Part shown: in pieces, positions 11,055-23,135 of the stretch
How positions within the stretch are numbered: position 1 is the stretch's first letter
Layout: each line of letters starts with the position of its first letter
Origin: Deroplatys truncata
Lineage: Eukaryota; Arthropoda; Insecta; Mantodea; Mantidae
Direction of reading: 5' to 3'
DNA length: 64,000 bases
Assembly (NCBI GenBank): GCA_030765065.1
Contig: CM060980.1
Coordinates: 57,396,364 to 57,460,363 of the forward strand
Program-made: the position numbers and the translations under genes
The notes under the pieces: model-generated
What the model was told of the DNA's origin: nothing
Seen by the model: only the letters and a program-made list of their open reading frames with translations
The model's database searches: none

Positions 11055-11460
11055 ACCCTTTACTCCCACTCTTCATTCTTCACAATCTGCCAATCTTGCT
11101 TCTCCAGATACCTACTCCTCATCATCTTCACTATACCACTTCTCCAATTTGCTCGCGGTCTTCCACGTTTCCTCCTCCCTGATGGTGACTATTCCAGAAT
11201 AATCCTAGGCCATCTTTCTTCTATCATTATTCGGACTGACCATACCACTGCAGAGTTCTTCTTTCAATTCTGTCTGTAACTGGTTCGTCCATCCCCATTA
11301 ACTGGCTTACTTCTTCATTCCTTTTCCCCTCCAACCTAGACACTCTGGCTCCTCTACGTATTCCATCCATCTCCACTGCCTGTATTTTATTTTTCTGACT
11401 CTCAATTAATATCCAGCTCTCTGCTCCATATGTCCACTACCGTTCTAAGAATATTGTTTT
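11055..11460 (-). pseudogene. Non-LTR retrotransposon reverse transcriptase, C-terminal remnant
   Basis: Translation on the minus strand gives blocks typical of the C-terminal part of LINE ORF2: YGAESW, then R..GVSRLEGKRNEE, then IERRTLQWYG, then, after frame breaks, GRRKRGRPRANW. These match the region downstream of the polymerase domain. Stops and frameshifts break it, and the catalytic YADD-type segment is missing. It is dead copy debris inserted in family A. Confidence 0.75.
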
Positions 11461-11817
11461 ATTTCTCTAAATGTAATTCTGCTCCATGAGATGAAAGGTA
11501 TATTTTAAACTTTATGGGAATAGCCTGTGGAATCCTCCTCATTCTGAATGACTTTTGTATAATTGATAAACCGCAAAACATAGACAAAAGCTGACTACAC
11601 AAATAATGTAGATCTCATTAAAACACAGAGTTTATGTCAAACAAATTTTATTTTGTGGTGTTAACTATTTCCGAGATATTCCTGGTTATTGGTGTGAATT
11701 TTCAAACAGTTATACTTTTCTTAACTTGGAAGTCGTATTCGATTTTTTTCTCGTGGTCATACAAAGAACTTGTAATTTCAAAACCATAGCGATGCGCTCC
11801 TTAAAAAAATATGATGT

Positions 11818-12703
11818 ATTGCACTCACATGACTTTCTCTACTCTTGTACAAACTATTTTTACAGTTATTCTCCATCTACTTCATGTTAATCGAGCTGTT
11901 AATCTTATTTCTAATTTTCTTGTAGGTGCAAGGGGAATATGGTAGGCTTTAAGCGATAATCAAATCGTTTAAGAACTGGTTGCTATGTGGAGTATTCATT
12001 CTCTTTGCATGTCCAGGACATAAAAAAACGAATTTCGAACTCCCATTTGAGAAAATGTATAAATATTCCAAAATTCAAACAAATAAAAAGGAATATCTCA
12101 GAAATAGTTCACTCCAAAGAAATAAAAAGTATATGACATAAATTGTGTACTTTAACGAGGTCTACATTTATTCTGTAGTAAAATTTGGTCTTATCTCTTA
12201 CCAGTTTACCAGTTATGTGTAAGTCATTCAGAATGAAGAGGACGTTTGGAGATATTCCCAAAAATTCAAGATATACCTACATTTCATTTGCCATAAAATA
12301 TCTTAAACGTCATATTTTAATCAAAATTATTGGAACCATTTCTTAAAAAAAAATCAAAATGTTAAAAGAAATGTTCCATGTAAAGGATAGTTTGGGGTGG
12401 GGGCATTTTCTTGAAAATCTTCGTGTCGCATCTTTGGATGATAGTGAGCTCAAGTACCAAGTTTGATATTTATCTGACTTTTTGTTTTTGAGTTAACCTG
12501 TTCACAGGACACACACACACACACACAGACAGATAGACACGTGCGTACACACACACACACACACACAAACCCTGAGATGTTTCCAAAATGCTTTATTTGG
12601 ATTCAGGGCACCTCAAAACATGTATTTCCTATGAAATTTCGATATCGAATTTTGGGTGGAATACAATACTTCCTCCGCTTACTATACGTAGTAGAGAAAG
12701 TAA
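11818..12703 (-). repeat. Family A repeat copy 4, nested and inverted
   Basis: It begins 'gatgtattgcactcacatga' plus 'ctttctctac' and ends 'actatacgtagtagagaaag', so both termini are present. It carries a CA tract at 12511-12566, the counterpart of the GT tract in plus copies. It lies inside copy 3. Confidence 0.85.
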
Positions 12704-12862
12704 AAACTGACTATTGCTTTGGCTGCTGTATCCTACAACGATATTGTAAATGTGAATTGAAAATTTATCTGGAGTAACAAGAAAATGGATTAAGTTTTGT
12801 AAAGTAGTTTGCAAACGGATGAGCAGAGAAAGTCCTGTGAATGCAACACATCGGATTTTTTA

Positions 12863-14170
12863 TGTAGTTTGTGATTTCAGTGATGAATATTCCAGTCTCT
12901 AAGTTAACTAGTAATGGTTCGAACAGGTATTGCCGTAATATATTTCTGTTATAAATTAGTTAAGTGTTAATATGAAATATATTTAGGCGAATCGTGCTTG
13001 AATAAGTGTTTTTGCGCACTATTATATTTTATATTTACGAGCTTCTCATACTGTTGATATTCCTGTAGTTTAAAGGTTCACACATCTTTGGTTTTGCATA
13101 ATCACTGGTTTGAAGAACAATATATTAAGGCACTGAGCAACGTGTAACATTGCCGTTTGCGTGCTTCTCCATTACAGTCGTTCTTCGTTCCTGTTTCTTC
13201 TCTTTTCCAATACAATTACCGAAGGAGAACGGCACGAAATAGCCGCGTATAACCGAAAGTCATTAGTTTCTAATTGCCAATACAATAAGGGTGTAAACTG
13301 GAAATCTTAGACGCCTCAGCTCCTTAATGATATAAACAAAGAACCAGGCATATTTGCCAAGGTAGGCGTTGAAAGTTGTACACGCGAAATTTTTACAGCC
13401 TTGGGTGTTATGAGTGTATGTACACTGACCCGCATAGAAAGCTCCCCATTCCTACAGATCGTGTTGTGCTTTTCCTTCCGAAAGGTTTCCACCATCGGAT
13501 AATCGACCTTTGACTCCAAATAACCGTTATCAGTTTTCTATGTGAATGGACTGAAAAACAATTCATAGACATAAAAGTTAACCAATGAATAATATTATAA
13601 TCGATGTGAATTGAAGGGATGTTTCGGATATCGTCTGTCTAAAAGAGATTCACTACGATTGGTACACGTAGAAAGACAACCAATACAACATAATCCAGCC
13701 TTCTAGATGAAAAGGTGGAGAATTATTTTCATGTGTCGTTAAACTGAACTACAGGTAAAACATTTATATGAAAGCTTTTGTCAGCGATAATATTTTTTAT
13801 TTGGTTTATTTTTTTCTTTATTTAAGGTCGCATAACTTCGTGGTTATATTGCGATCACATTAAACACACAAGTCTATACTACAGAGCACCAAACAGTATT
13901 TCATATTAACATTTTAGAATACTTTGGTTGAGAGTTGCAACACTAGACACACTTGCTACATATTCGGTAGAATTTAAATAGCATGAGACTTCTGACACTT
14001 CTTAGAGGAGTATGTATCCATGACAATGTCCCCTATGCTGCTTGCTCTAACCAGTAAGGTGCCACCACCCTCCTTTCCCTTCGCCTATAAGCAGAAATTT
14101 GTGTGGTAACGTGTTACTATATTGGCGTCGTTTATTACTGCTCAATAATATTATGTCCCAGCGAGCTGTG
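12863..14170. other. No recognised feature
   Basis: AT-rich sequence without repeat matches inside the window. The 67-codon minus frame at 13316-13519 is unrecognised. Confidence 0.55.
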
Positions 14171-14171
14171 T

Positions 14172-14427
14172 AGTTCTCGAGGTCGCGAGTTCAAACTCAG
14201 CTGAGACCGATAGATTTTTTCGGGCATAAAAAACATTAGCATGGCTTCCTTCGGAAGGGAAGTAAAGCCGGTGGTCCCGTGTCGTGGATTTACGGCTCGT
14301 AAAAGAACCTCAAGCCTGATAAAGAGACCTCTGAGAAAAATTCACAGTCTTTCATGCCCAATAGAAAATGGGACGCTAAGGACCACAGCAGTTAAAGAGC
14401 GCCCATAAATAAAACTCAGTTTTTTCC
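14172..14427 (+). mobile_element. SINE S1, plus strand, 5'-truncated
   Basis: It starts within the tRNA head (tagttctcgaggtcgcgagt, box B GAGTTCAAACTC) and continues through the full S1 body. It ends 'gcccataaataaaactcag'. The A box half is missing. Confidence 0.88.
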
Positions 14428-15009
14428 AGTGAGCTGTTTGTTATTCCTCGCCCTGCTAAACTGCTGACACATATTCTAATACAACGTGGCAACGCAGCTC
14501 TTCCACTTCTCCGCTTAGAGTGAAACGTCATGAGTCTCAGTTTGTTTAAATAGCACTATAGTAATAAGTTTATAAAATTGGGGTTTACAATAATTCGTAT
14601 ACAAAAATTTTTGTAAGGTAGTTCCTCAGGTTGAAATATGTTGTTTTTTTATTTAGTGCTGTGGATAGGTCATATGGTATGTAATTTTTCTTTCTAACTA
14701 AATTGTACCGTGGACAATCCATGGCTATGTGTTTCACCAAAGAAAACATTTATATGTATCACATGTAGGAGGTTCCTCTCTTGAAAGTATGTAGCAATGT
14801 GTTAATTTTGTATGAACAATTCTTAGACGAGTAATTGTAACCTGTACTTATTTCTAATGAGAGTCATAGTTTTGTTTTGTAATCTTGTCATTGAAAGCGC
14901 ACAGAAAATAAAACAGATATGCCTACGCTATCATCTGTATAGTCCGTAATATGCCTTAAAGGAATAAGCATAAAAGAACCTAAAAGGAATATATAAAAAA
15001 ACAATTCTA
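14428..15009. other. No recognised feature
   Basis: AT-rich, no long frame, no internal repeat match. Confidence 0.55.
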
Positions 15010-15580
15010 GAAAAAGGTCCGTCTTTGTGTGTGTGTGAACAGCATAATTAAAAAACGTAAAGCCCTTTGATTGAAATCCATACGTTTAAGGTATGTTCAT
15101 GATAAATGAAATATATCTCTTGAATTTACTGGGAATATCCTGTGAAGTCCGTTTTATTTTGAATGACTATCTTATAACTGGTAAACCGTATGTGTTATAC
15201 AGAATCCTAATGCAGAAAAAATGTAAACCTCATTAAAGCACACAATTTATATTATATAAGCTTTTTGTGGAGTCCATTTCCGAGGTATTCATTGTTATTG
15301 GTTTGAACTTCGAATACTTACACTTTTCTTAGCCGGTAAGCATCTATTCGTTTTTGTTTTTGCTTTCTCATTATCACACAGTGACACGCTCTCTACAAAT
15401 CTGATACTATTGCTTTACCTACTGTATCCTTCAACGAAATGTGTAAATCTGTAATGAAAGTTTATCTGGATTAACAAGAATTAGATAGAATAATAAGTTT
15501 TCGTAAGAATATGTTAGATGTTGTATAAAAATAAACGATAATAAGAAGGGAAAATCATGTGAATATAACACAAGCTTTCT
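15010..15580 (+). repeat. Family A repeat copy 5, 5'-truncated
   Basis: It starts at the GT tract ('tccgtctttgtgtgtg'), lacks the ACTTTCTC head, and has deletions in the 'accaaacttgg' region. It ends at 'aaaatcatgtgaatataaca'. Confidence 0.75.
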
Positions 15581-15664
15581 CTACCGCTTATTTAATATTA
15601 GATGAGTCAGTCGTCCCTAACGAACCAGTTTTATGCAATCTGCAATTTATATTCTAACATGAAG

Positions 15665-15800
15665 ACATGTCGGCCCTTGTAGCCGTGATCGCTAGAGTGT
15701 ATAGTTTCGACGCTCCGCTAAGCTGAGGGTCGCGGGTTCGAGTCTCGCCATGGATATGGGTGTTTGTTTGCTTGTTTGTTTGTGTGTGTGTCTGTGTGTT
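15665..15800 (+). mobile_element. tRNA-derived SINE head (S4) with GTTT-rich tail
   Basis: 'ttgtagccgtgatcgctaga' resembles box A and 'GGGTTCGAGTCTCGCC' resembles box B, at tRNA-like spacing. A tail of gtttgttt/tgtgtg repeats follows. It is about 200 bp upstream of an S1 copy. Confidence 0.6.
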
Positions 15801-15993
15801 GTTTAATTGCTATAATAAGCAGTAAAGAATACAGTAAAACACAGTAATAATAAACTGGGTAAAAAAGGGAACTTAAAAAATACAAAACATAGGACCCAAT
15901 GGTATCTAAGGAAATTCTGTGTGACATGGGTATCTTTTGTTTCACGCTTAGCAAGATGACTATTGTGGCAAATGTTACAGTATCGCTTTTAAA

Positions 15994-16254
15994 CTCTAGT
16001 TCCCGAGGTCGCGGGTTCAAACACGGCGGAGGGCGATGGATTTTTTTTCGGACGTAAAAATCCTTGGCATGGTTTCCTTCGGAAGGGAAGTAAAGCCGGT
16101 AGTCCCGTGTCGTAGATTTACGGCTCGTAAAAGAACCTCCAGCCTAATAAAGAGGCCTCTGAGCAAAATTACAGGTCTTTCACGCCCAATATGGAATGGG
16201 ACGCTAAAGACTACAGCTTTTAAGGAGCATCCATAAATAAAACTCAATTTAATT
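15994..16254 (+). mobile_element. SINE S1, plus strand, 5'-truncated
   Basis: It begins at 'ctctagttcccgaggtcgcg', with box B GGGTTCAAAC. The complete body follows, ending 'ccataaataaaactcaattt'. It is close to the copies at 14172 and 25025, so the family is not very old. The 108-codon minus frame across it is a by-product. Confidence 0.9.
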
Positions 16255-16763
16255 TTCGCTTTTAAAGCATTTGTAATACAATCTGACACTAAGGAAACAT
16301 TTCCACGGCTGAAAATGTGCACTGTGATAAGCACATACTTCATTTTGTGTTAACTTTGTTAGCAAACTCTAGTGCTTCTAGATAGCTCATTTGTAAGAAG
16401 TGTATAGTCGTAAAACAGCTGCTTGCAGTAAAGGTGGTTGGAGTCAATTGTATGAACTCAGTTTCTCAATGTGTTGTAACATTCATAAATACTCTCGGTT
16501 TGAATTGTTCTGTTTCACAATGTTAATATCGTTTTAATTTGAAATTATGTTTTATTTTTATTTAATGGGTTACTATTGTTTAGCGTTTTTGATAAACTAC
16601 AGTTAGGTAAGTGTTTAAACGCGATAAAGGTATGTGCATTTTATGTTTTTATAATAAGAATTCTTCACATTTGATCTCGGACAATAAGCAAATTATATAT
16701 CACATAACATTTAGTATAGAAGTTGTAATAGTTGGGTTCTTTGATGCAGTGCTCAGAAATGTG
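16255..16763. other. No recognised feature
   Basis: AT-rich, with no repeat match or credible frame. Confidence 0.55.
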
Positions 16764-17961
16764 CACTACGTGACCAAAAGTATCCGGACACCTGGCTGTA
16801 AATGACGTACAAGTTCCTGGCGCCCTCCATCGGTAATGCTGGAAGTCAATATGGTGTTGGCCCGCCCTTAGCCTTGATGACAGCGTTCACTCTCGCAGGC
16901 ATTACCTTCAATCAGGTGCTGGAAGGTTTCTTGGGGAGTGGCAGCATATTCTTCGAGGAGTGTGGAACTGAGGCGAGGTATCGATGTCGGCGTTCCAAAA
17001 ACATCCCAAAGGTGTTCTATAGGATTCAAGTCAACTCTGTGCAGGCCAGTCCATTACAGGGATGTTATTGTCGTGTAACCACTCCGCCACAGCCCTGCAG
17101 TATGAACAGGTGCTCGATCGTGTTGAAAGATGCAATCGCCATCCCCGAATTTGATATTCAACAGTGGGAAGCAAGAAGGTGCTTAAAATATCAATGTAAG
17201 TTTGCGTTGTGATCGTGCCACGCAAAACAACAAGGGTGCAAGTCCCCTACAGGAAAACCACGACCACACCATAACACCACCAACTCCGAATTTTACTGTT
17301 GGCACTACACACGCTGACAGATGACGTTCCCTGCAATCGGATCGCCACATTGTGTACCATGATTCGTCACTCCACACAACGTTTTGCCGCCACTGTTCAA
17401 TCGTGTAATGTTAACGCTCCTTACACCAAGCAGGCGTCGTTTGCCATTTTCCTGCGTGATGTGTGGCTTATGAGCAGCCGCTCGACCATGGAATTCAAGG
17501 TTTCTCACCTCACGCCTAACTGTCATAGTACTTGAAGTGGATGCTGATGCAGTTTGGAATTCCTGTGTGATGGTTTGAATAAATGTCTCCTTATTACTAT
17601 TTACGACCCTCTTCAAATGTCAGCGGTCTCTATCAGTCAACAGACGAGGTCGGTGTGTACGCTTTTGTGCTGTACACATCTCTTCACGTTTCCACTTCAC
17701 TATCACATCAGAAACAGCGGACCTAGGGATGTTTAAGAGTGTGGAAATCTCGCGTACAGGCTTCTGACACAAGGGACACCCAATCATCTGACCACGTTCG
17801 AAGTCCATGAGTTCCACGGAGCCACCCATTCTGCTGTTTCACAATGTCTAATGACTACTGAGGTCGCGGATAATGAGTACCAACAGTAGGTGGCAGCAGA
17901 ATTTACCTAAGATGAAAAACGTATGTTTGTGGGGTTTCCGGATACTTTTGATCACATATTG
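16764..17961 (-). mobile_element. Degraded Tc1-like transposon with terminal inverted repeats
   Basis: The left end reads CACTACGTGACCAAAAGTAT plus CCGGACACC. The right end reads the inverse (GGTTTCCGGATACTTTTGAT plus CACATATTG). TA follows the right end, and the left flank is TG, probably a mutated TA. Length is 1198 bp, usual for a Tc1-like element. The transposase lies on the minus strand in broken frames: an N-terminal helix-turn-helix part from Met at 17829 (VREISTLLNIPRSAVSDVIV), a first catalytic block WSDESWY near 17370, the block GVGGVMVW, and a C-terminal MDWPAQS segment near 17040 followed by NPIEHLWD-like remnants. At least three frameshifts make it inactive. Confidence 0.88.
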
Positions 17962-18049
17962 TATGTTGTAATAAATATAATCTCCTGTTGGTAATTCATG
18001 CTGGCCATGAAAGGACTCTTTTGTAACAAACTTACTTGAAATCACTGTT

Positions 18050-19075
18050 TACCAAAGCTTGAACACGATTCTTTCAATGAAGTAAGTGCTAAAACTAATG
18101 TCCTTGTTGGTTAATGCAAATCTGAGGACGTGGTTGCATGGAAATTCTGACTCGGTATAGCATGGCGGGTGTGATGGATCTACAGGCCACCGTAATGCGT
18201 TGGCAGAGGCTTTCTAGATCTTCTGGTTCCTCTGCATAAACTTGTTGCTTTAACTAACCTCAGAGGAAGAAGTTCAGATGCGTTAGATCAGTTGATCTGG
18301 CTGGCCAGGGGACTAGTTCTTATCTTCCTATTCAATGGACAGGATGTGCTGCATTTAGATAATTGCACCATCGTGTTGAAACCACATCGTTAATTGTTCT
18401 TGCAGTAGTACATTTTCCAATAGTAAGAGGAAATCATTACGAAGAAGTTCCAGGTAGCGGCTCCTGTTAGAGCCTTTGAGAAGATGGTCGCTCAAGATTC
18501 CGCATCGGATATTCATTGTTTTTGGGAAGCTGCCTCCCTTGCCCATTGAGGATTATTAACACTTCAATATGCCTGTTGTGGCGATTTACGGTGCCGTTGT
18601 TGTGGAATCTTGATTCATCCGAAAACAGGACCTTGGGGACGAACCCCATGTCATTTACCACTCGGCCTAGCATCGGTTCACGGAAGTGTACACGAGCTTC
18701 GAAATCTCTCCCGTGGAGAGCTTGGTGTAGGTGCAAATGATATGGATGAAACTTATTGCCTTGCAGTGCTCGCACCACAGAATATGGGATAATGTTCACC
18801 TCGTGTGCAATTGCCGTGTACTAGCATGCGGACTATTTTGTATGGCATTCACAACAGCTTCCGCATTAACACCGGATGTCATTGGTGGGTTTCTCACAGG
18901 AGGCATCCTTGCAAGTTATGATGTTGCACGCAGACGTCTTTTCACATTCTGGAAAGCTTTTGGTGTTGGTTGCCGTCTATTTGAATATTCACCTGGTATA
19001 AACGTTGATGCTGCGCATTCGCTCTCGTCTCTCCGTAGATAAGGGGCATATCAGTGTATTCGTCTGACGAAAATA
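18050..19075 (-). pseudogene. Degraded Tc1/mariner-superfamily transposase (DDE)
   Basis: On the minus strand the pieces read in order. The N-terminus is near 19060 (IYGETRANAQHQRLYQ). Then come FHPYHLHLHQALHGRDFEAR and FVPKVLFSDESRFHNNGTVN at 18600-18750, holding the first Asp. RYLELLRNDFLLLLENV and MWFQHDGA at 18365-18450 hold the second Asp. A frame-broken C-terminus follows (WPARSTDLTHLNFF near 18290, with the third acidic residue). Order and spacing match insect transposases of the FTDES..HDGAP..SPDLTPLDF type. Multiple frameshifts and stops make it a pseudogene. Terminal repeats are not clear. Confidence 0.85.
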
Positions 19076-19179
19076 TAGCGAAGGACTGGCACAAATGTGA
19101 CAGTATGCTGTTACAACTGCATACGCATGAGAACTGAAGACATTCAAAATATCACTTTGCGGTGTAATATCGGTCAAAT

Positions 19180-20015
19180 GGGATAGAAATGTATAAAATC
19201 ACAGTTTGTGTTTAGATTATTATGCCCATTCCAATTAAAAATTTATGCAATGAAATTATAATTCCGTTAAAAACTCGGGGATTCTAAAACTACACTATTA
19301 TGTAATAGATTACCAAGCGTTGATAAAAAAACATTAACAACGCGAAGACTCAAACCCATGTTATTGGCGACTAGCGCTCACCAGTATAATTCTGCTTGCC
19401 CACTTGGACACTTGGTTGAGAGAACCTTCGCGGTTAAACCTTAGCCGTTATATACCAGATGCCGCGCAGGTACTGCCTCGCTACTTTGCTTGTATAATCT
19501 TTTGAGAATAGTTTAATTCTTTGTTGGATGTCTACCATGATTATTTAATTATTTAACGTGCATAAGCTATTATGTATGTTATTTGAGATGTACGTGTTGT
19601 AGTTTAAGCCGAAATTGAAATAAACATCTATTTAATAATCTTTGTGATTATTTGACTGTACAGCGTCCATTTTGGACATAGACGTGTCTCTAATTTATTC
19701 TAGCCTATCTTGTTCTCTATTTACAAAACTCTGCCATTTTGTTTTAATGGTTTTGATACTGAACATATATGATTGGTCTATTTTATCGGGGCAGAGGCGA
19801 AGGGTTGATCAGTTGACTGGTTATGTACACTATAACGTAAAAGTTTGTAACATCTGCTGGAATCCCGAAATCTGCGCTCAGTAAATGAGTCATATATTTT
19901 TGAACTGTGCTTTAGTGTCCCTTGAACCGCTTTTGCGCTGAACTATTTGCAATTGCAGCTTGAAGGGTGGCCTATCTTCCAAAATCGGTAGTGGTTCACC
20001 TGGTAGACAATAGAC
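19180..20015. other. No recognised feature
   Basis: AT-rich with no repeat match. The 70-codon plus frame at 19672-19884 is unrecognised. Confidence 0.55.
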
Positions 20016-20110
20016 AATAGATAGAGGAAGTACCGTATTTCATTTAGACATTGATATTGTGTTTAGGTCTCCTGAATCCGAAAAAAATCAGTTTTTACTT
20101 TAGAGTCTAA
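20016..20110 (+). repeat. Family A 5' fragment
   Basis: 'gatagaggaagtaccg' through 'cctgaatccgaaaaaaatca' corresponds to the first 100 bp of family A. The rest is missing. Confidence 0.6.
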
Positions 20111-20639
20111 CATGGTAGATGAATGAATTGTTTATTTATTACACATTTACATTTACATATTCCAATGTTGTTGGAGTGCTCATTATTTTAGGGCCCAATA
20201 CAACAAACAACAGTTGTTGGGTATATTGCATCCTGCTTCTTTCAAAATATATTTCTTATTAAAAGTGGACTTCAGTATTTAGTTCTTCCTAAGACACATC
20301 ATATTTCCGTCTCTGTTTCTTTGCTTTCTTCATTGTTTCAATCATTAAACTTTCCCTTTGGTTCTTGCCTTCATTGTTCTCTTATCTTCCCAGAAAAGTC
20401 GCCAAATTGTTCAATAAATTCTTTCCTGCTAATTCCAAATATTGTTAATGTCAAACTTTCTGTCTGTAAATTGTCCCACTGTTGTTCTATACTTCCTCTC
20501 TCCATACTCTAGTTTCTGAACATTCTGAAATACAATTGAAATTTTTTATTTTTATTTCCATGGAATGCACACACTTATTTTGTCACTTTTAGCCCACTTA
20601 ACCGCACTATTCTATTAAAATGATATAATATAAATACTA

Positions 20640-20990
20640 CTATGACAGAGAGAGGAAGTATTCCATTTCATTAGAAAATTCTATATTGCCTTAGATCCCT
20701 GAATCCGAAAAAGTACATTTAGAAAAATGTGTGTGCGTCTGTTTCCGAACAAAATAATTAAAAAATGAACTATTGCGTAAATGTTAAACTCGTATTTTCA
20801 GACCAATACGCTTCAAAGTTACAAAGCGAAGATTTTCGGGAAATTTCCGCATTACATGATTTAAAACATTTCATTAATTCTTAATTTCAAGAAAAGCGTT
20901 TGTAAAGATTTTCATTAAAATGGTGAATATTTGAAATACTGACCAAAAATAAAATATATATTTTGGATTTTCTTGTACAGCTTGTGAACC
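20640..20990 (+). repeat. Family A diverged copy
   Basis: The order of blocks is kept: 'agaggaagtattcc', 'ccctgaatccgaaaaagta', 'tgtgtgcgtctg', then the 'taaatgttaaactcgtattt' and 'aaaataaaatatatattttgg' equivalents. Divergence is higher than in the 43930 copy. Confidence 0.7.
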
Positions 20991-21624
20991 GCCCCCCGTT
21001 CCATGTAACTGAAAACCATGTATACATATAAAAGCTTACCTGCATAAAATTGTAGAACTCGTTATTATAATCAATCTGTGTCAAATAATCTCTCTGTATA
21101 ACACTAAACGTTTCCTGTTGCACTTTTGAATTTTACAATATTTTAAGAAATAAGGTTTTGAAACGTTATGTCGTTCTTCTGTTTCTAATATCTCATGCGA
21201 AAAGTATACAATATCAAAGCTTTCTTACTCAACATTGATTCTAACAGTATCTTGTGGTTCCAGCTTCCTGGGAACAGGAGTTCTATAATAATCTGTGTCA
21301 TGATTTACAGGAAGAGGATAAAAAATAAAGCCAGAAATAGGAGTACTTATGCATGTAAGAAGAAGTTATGTACAGTGCTATAAAGTTTATGTTTCGTAAC
21401 AGTTCTGGCCGACCTGATACACAAAATATAAAATCTTTATAACTATATATCATTAATGCAGAAACCATGGCTACACATATAAAGCGAGCTTTTGTTCTCA
21501 ATCATTTTGACTGTATGTATTCCAAAGAGTCTTTTTTCCTGGGAAATTTCTCGGCCTATATGAGAAATAAACAAAAGAGCGAGACATGGGTCTTCCTATT
21601 TTTACTTTATTTGCCACCAATCTA

Positions 21625-23135
21625 TAGTAGGTAACAGAGGTATTGCATTCCAATCCAAAAATTCAATATTGAGATTTCACCGGAAATACATACTTTGAAG
21701 TTCCCTGAATAAAACAATATTTTTAGAATAAGGTCCTGTGTGCGTGTATGTGTGTGTGTGTGAAGAGAGAAATGTTATATAATCTCGTATAACGGGGCAA
21801 TCATAAGGTATAGATAAAAACTTACTATACAAAAATTTATAGTTCTTTAAGACACGACTTATTTCAAATAATTATCTGTTGCACAGCCATTTCGGAGATA
21901 TTCGTCATTATTCGTTTGAATTTTTCAGCACTTTGTTATTTTTTTGAAATAGTTCCACTATTAGTTGTTTCTCGCAAGTCATGGAAAGAGTAAGGCCAGC
22001 ACATAGGGACTTATGGCTAACGATTCTGCTTTCTGTATCTCCCTTGTACCTACAACGAATTATGAAATGCAACTATTTCTGCATAGGTTTATTTTGATTA
22101 ATTTGAAGTTGGTAGAAAAGTAAGCTTTGATATAGTTGCAGCTCCACTATTGGAGAGCCAAACTTGCAGTAGTTGCTGCCCCACGTACGGTACAATGTTT
22201 CCGGTGGCCTTCGCCCCACGTTTACATTTCGGTGGCCCCCACGTTTAAAAGTCAGCTTTATATTTTAATGTTTATTTAAATATTATATGTATGTATGTAT
22301 GCTCCGGCTGCGTCAGTAGTAATTTTCAGAACACGTAGCTCTTAGTAAGACCGGTACGGCTAAGGAATGAAGCTTACACAAATTATAATTGTATTGTATT
22401 TTGTTTATTAATCCTTCACACGATTAATTAACCCTTCACTGATATATCCTACTTTTGAGCTGTGAGATTATCATTATTTGCACTTTTTAACAGCTAAACT
22501 TTTATTTAGTCTCACCGCAATAAAATTTCATGTCTCACACTGAACCCTTACCGAACTGCTCGGGTATGCAATCTTGTAGCGTCTCCCGCTTGAATTTGCA
22601 CATTTCCTCTATTTCAAGTCTCTGATTGGCTAATCCTACTCCAATAGAATACTTTTATTTAACTTAAAGCTTTTCTAGTTTTTGATTGGCTATTTATAAA
22701 CAGTTTTAAATATTACATTATTCTTTCAAGAATTATTAGTAGCCGTTATTAAACTTTCTAAATTATTGTTGTCTTAAGGTTACCTCATTGATACCTCATT
22801 GTTAACAACTTTCGACATCTAATTTATAATTATGTATGCTACGGTAGGCAGCTTGCTTCTATTCTCATAGCTCCTACATTGTTAAACTATGTAATACTCT
22901 CACATAACATTATTATACATGTACATAATAATATAAACAAATATAATGACTGTTACATACACTTTATATATTATATTATACACATATTGCTTTAAGGCGA
23001 GCTGTTATTATATTTTATATTATATAATAAGACTGAGTGTTAAAAAATACCTCAGCTTACTAAGTAAGCTAGTAAGAAAAGGTAGTATTTGTGTAAAAAC
23101 ATACGATAATGGGTTAAGAAAGTCACGTGAAGGTA
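21625..23135 (+). repeat. Family A copy interrupted by an L element
   Basis: The 5' part (21625-22126) carries the 'aggtattgcattcc', GT-tract and 'ataaggtatag' blocks, with an internal deletion. After the L insertion the 3' terminus resumes (23063-23135) with 'agaaagtcacgtgaaggtaa' and 'ctcaacagatgttttt'. The octamer AGTAAGCT occurs at 22119-22126 and 23063-23070 on the two sides of the insertion. Confidence 0.75.
22127..23062 (-). mobile_element. L element (LTR-like), minus strand, copy 1
   Basis: The minus strand starts near 23054 with TGAGGTATTTTTTAACAC, the L start with a 3-bp loss. It then shows 'gaggtaaccttaagacaaca', two CCAAT motifs ('agccaatcaaaaac' and 'tagccaatcagagac'), 'taacccttcactg'-type sequence around the poly(A)-like region, 'gacgcagccggagca', and the leader with 'gtgggggccaccgaaat' and 'gtggggcgaaggccaccgga'. 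No coding region follows. Eight extra bases separate the L start from the AGTAAGCT repeat. Confidence 0.75.

Larger units (their letters stand above)
10332..12862 (+). repeat. Family A repeat copy 3, twice interrupted
   Basis: Three pieces are collinear with family A: 10332-10705, 11484-11817 and 12704-12862. The last piece ends in 'gcaacacatcggatttttt'. The first gap holds a SINE and LINE fragment. The second gap holds another A copy in the opposite orientation (11818-12703). The resumption at 12704 (gactattgctttgg) matches 30693 in an uninterrupted copy. Confidence 0.8.

Noticed and set aside
16802-17212. 136-codon plus-strand frame
   Set aside because: It is antisense to the Tc1-like transposase C-terminus and overlaps the terminal inverted repeat.
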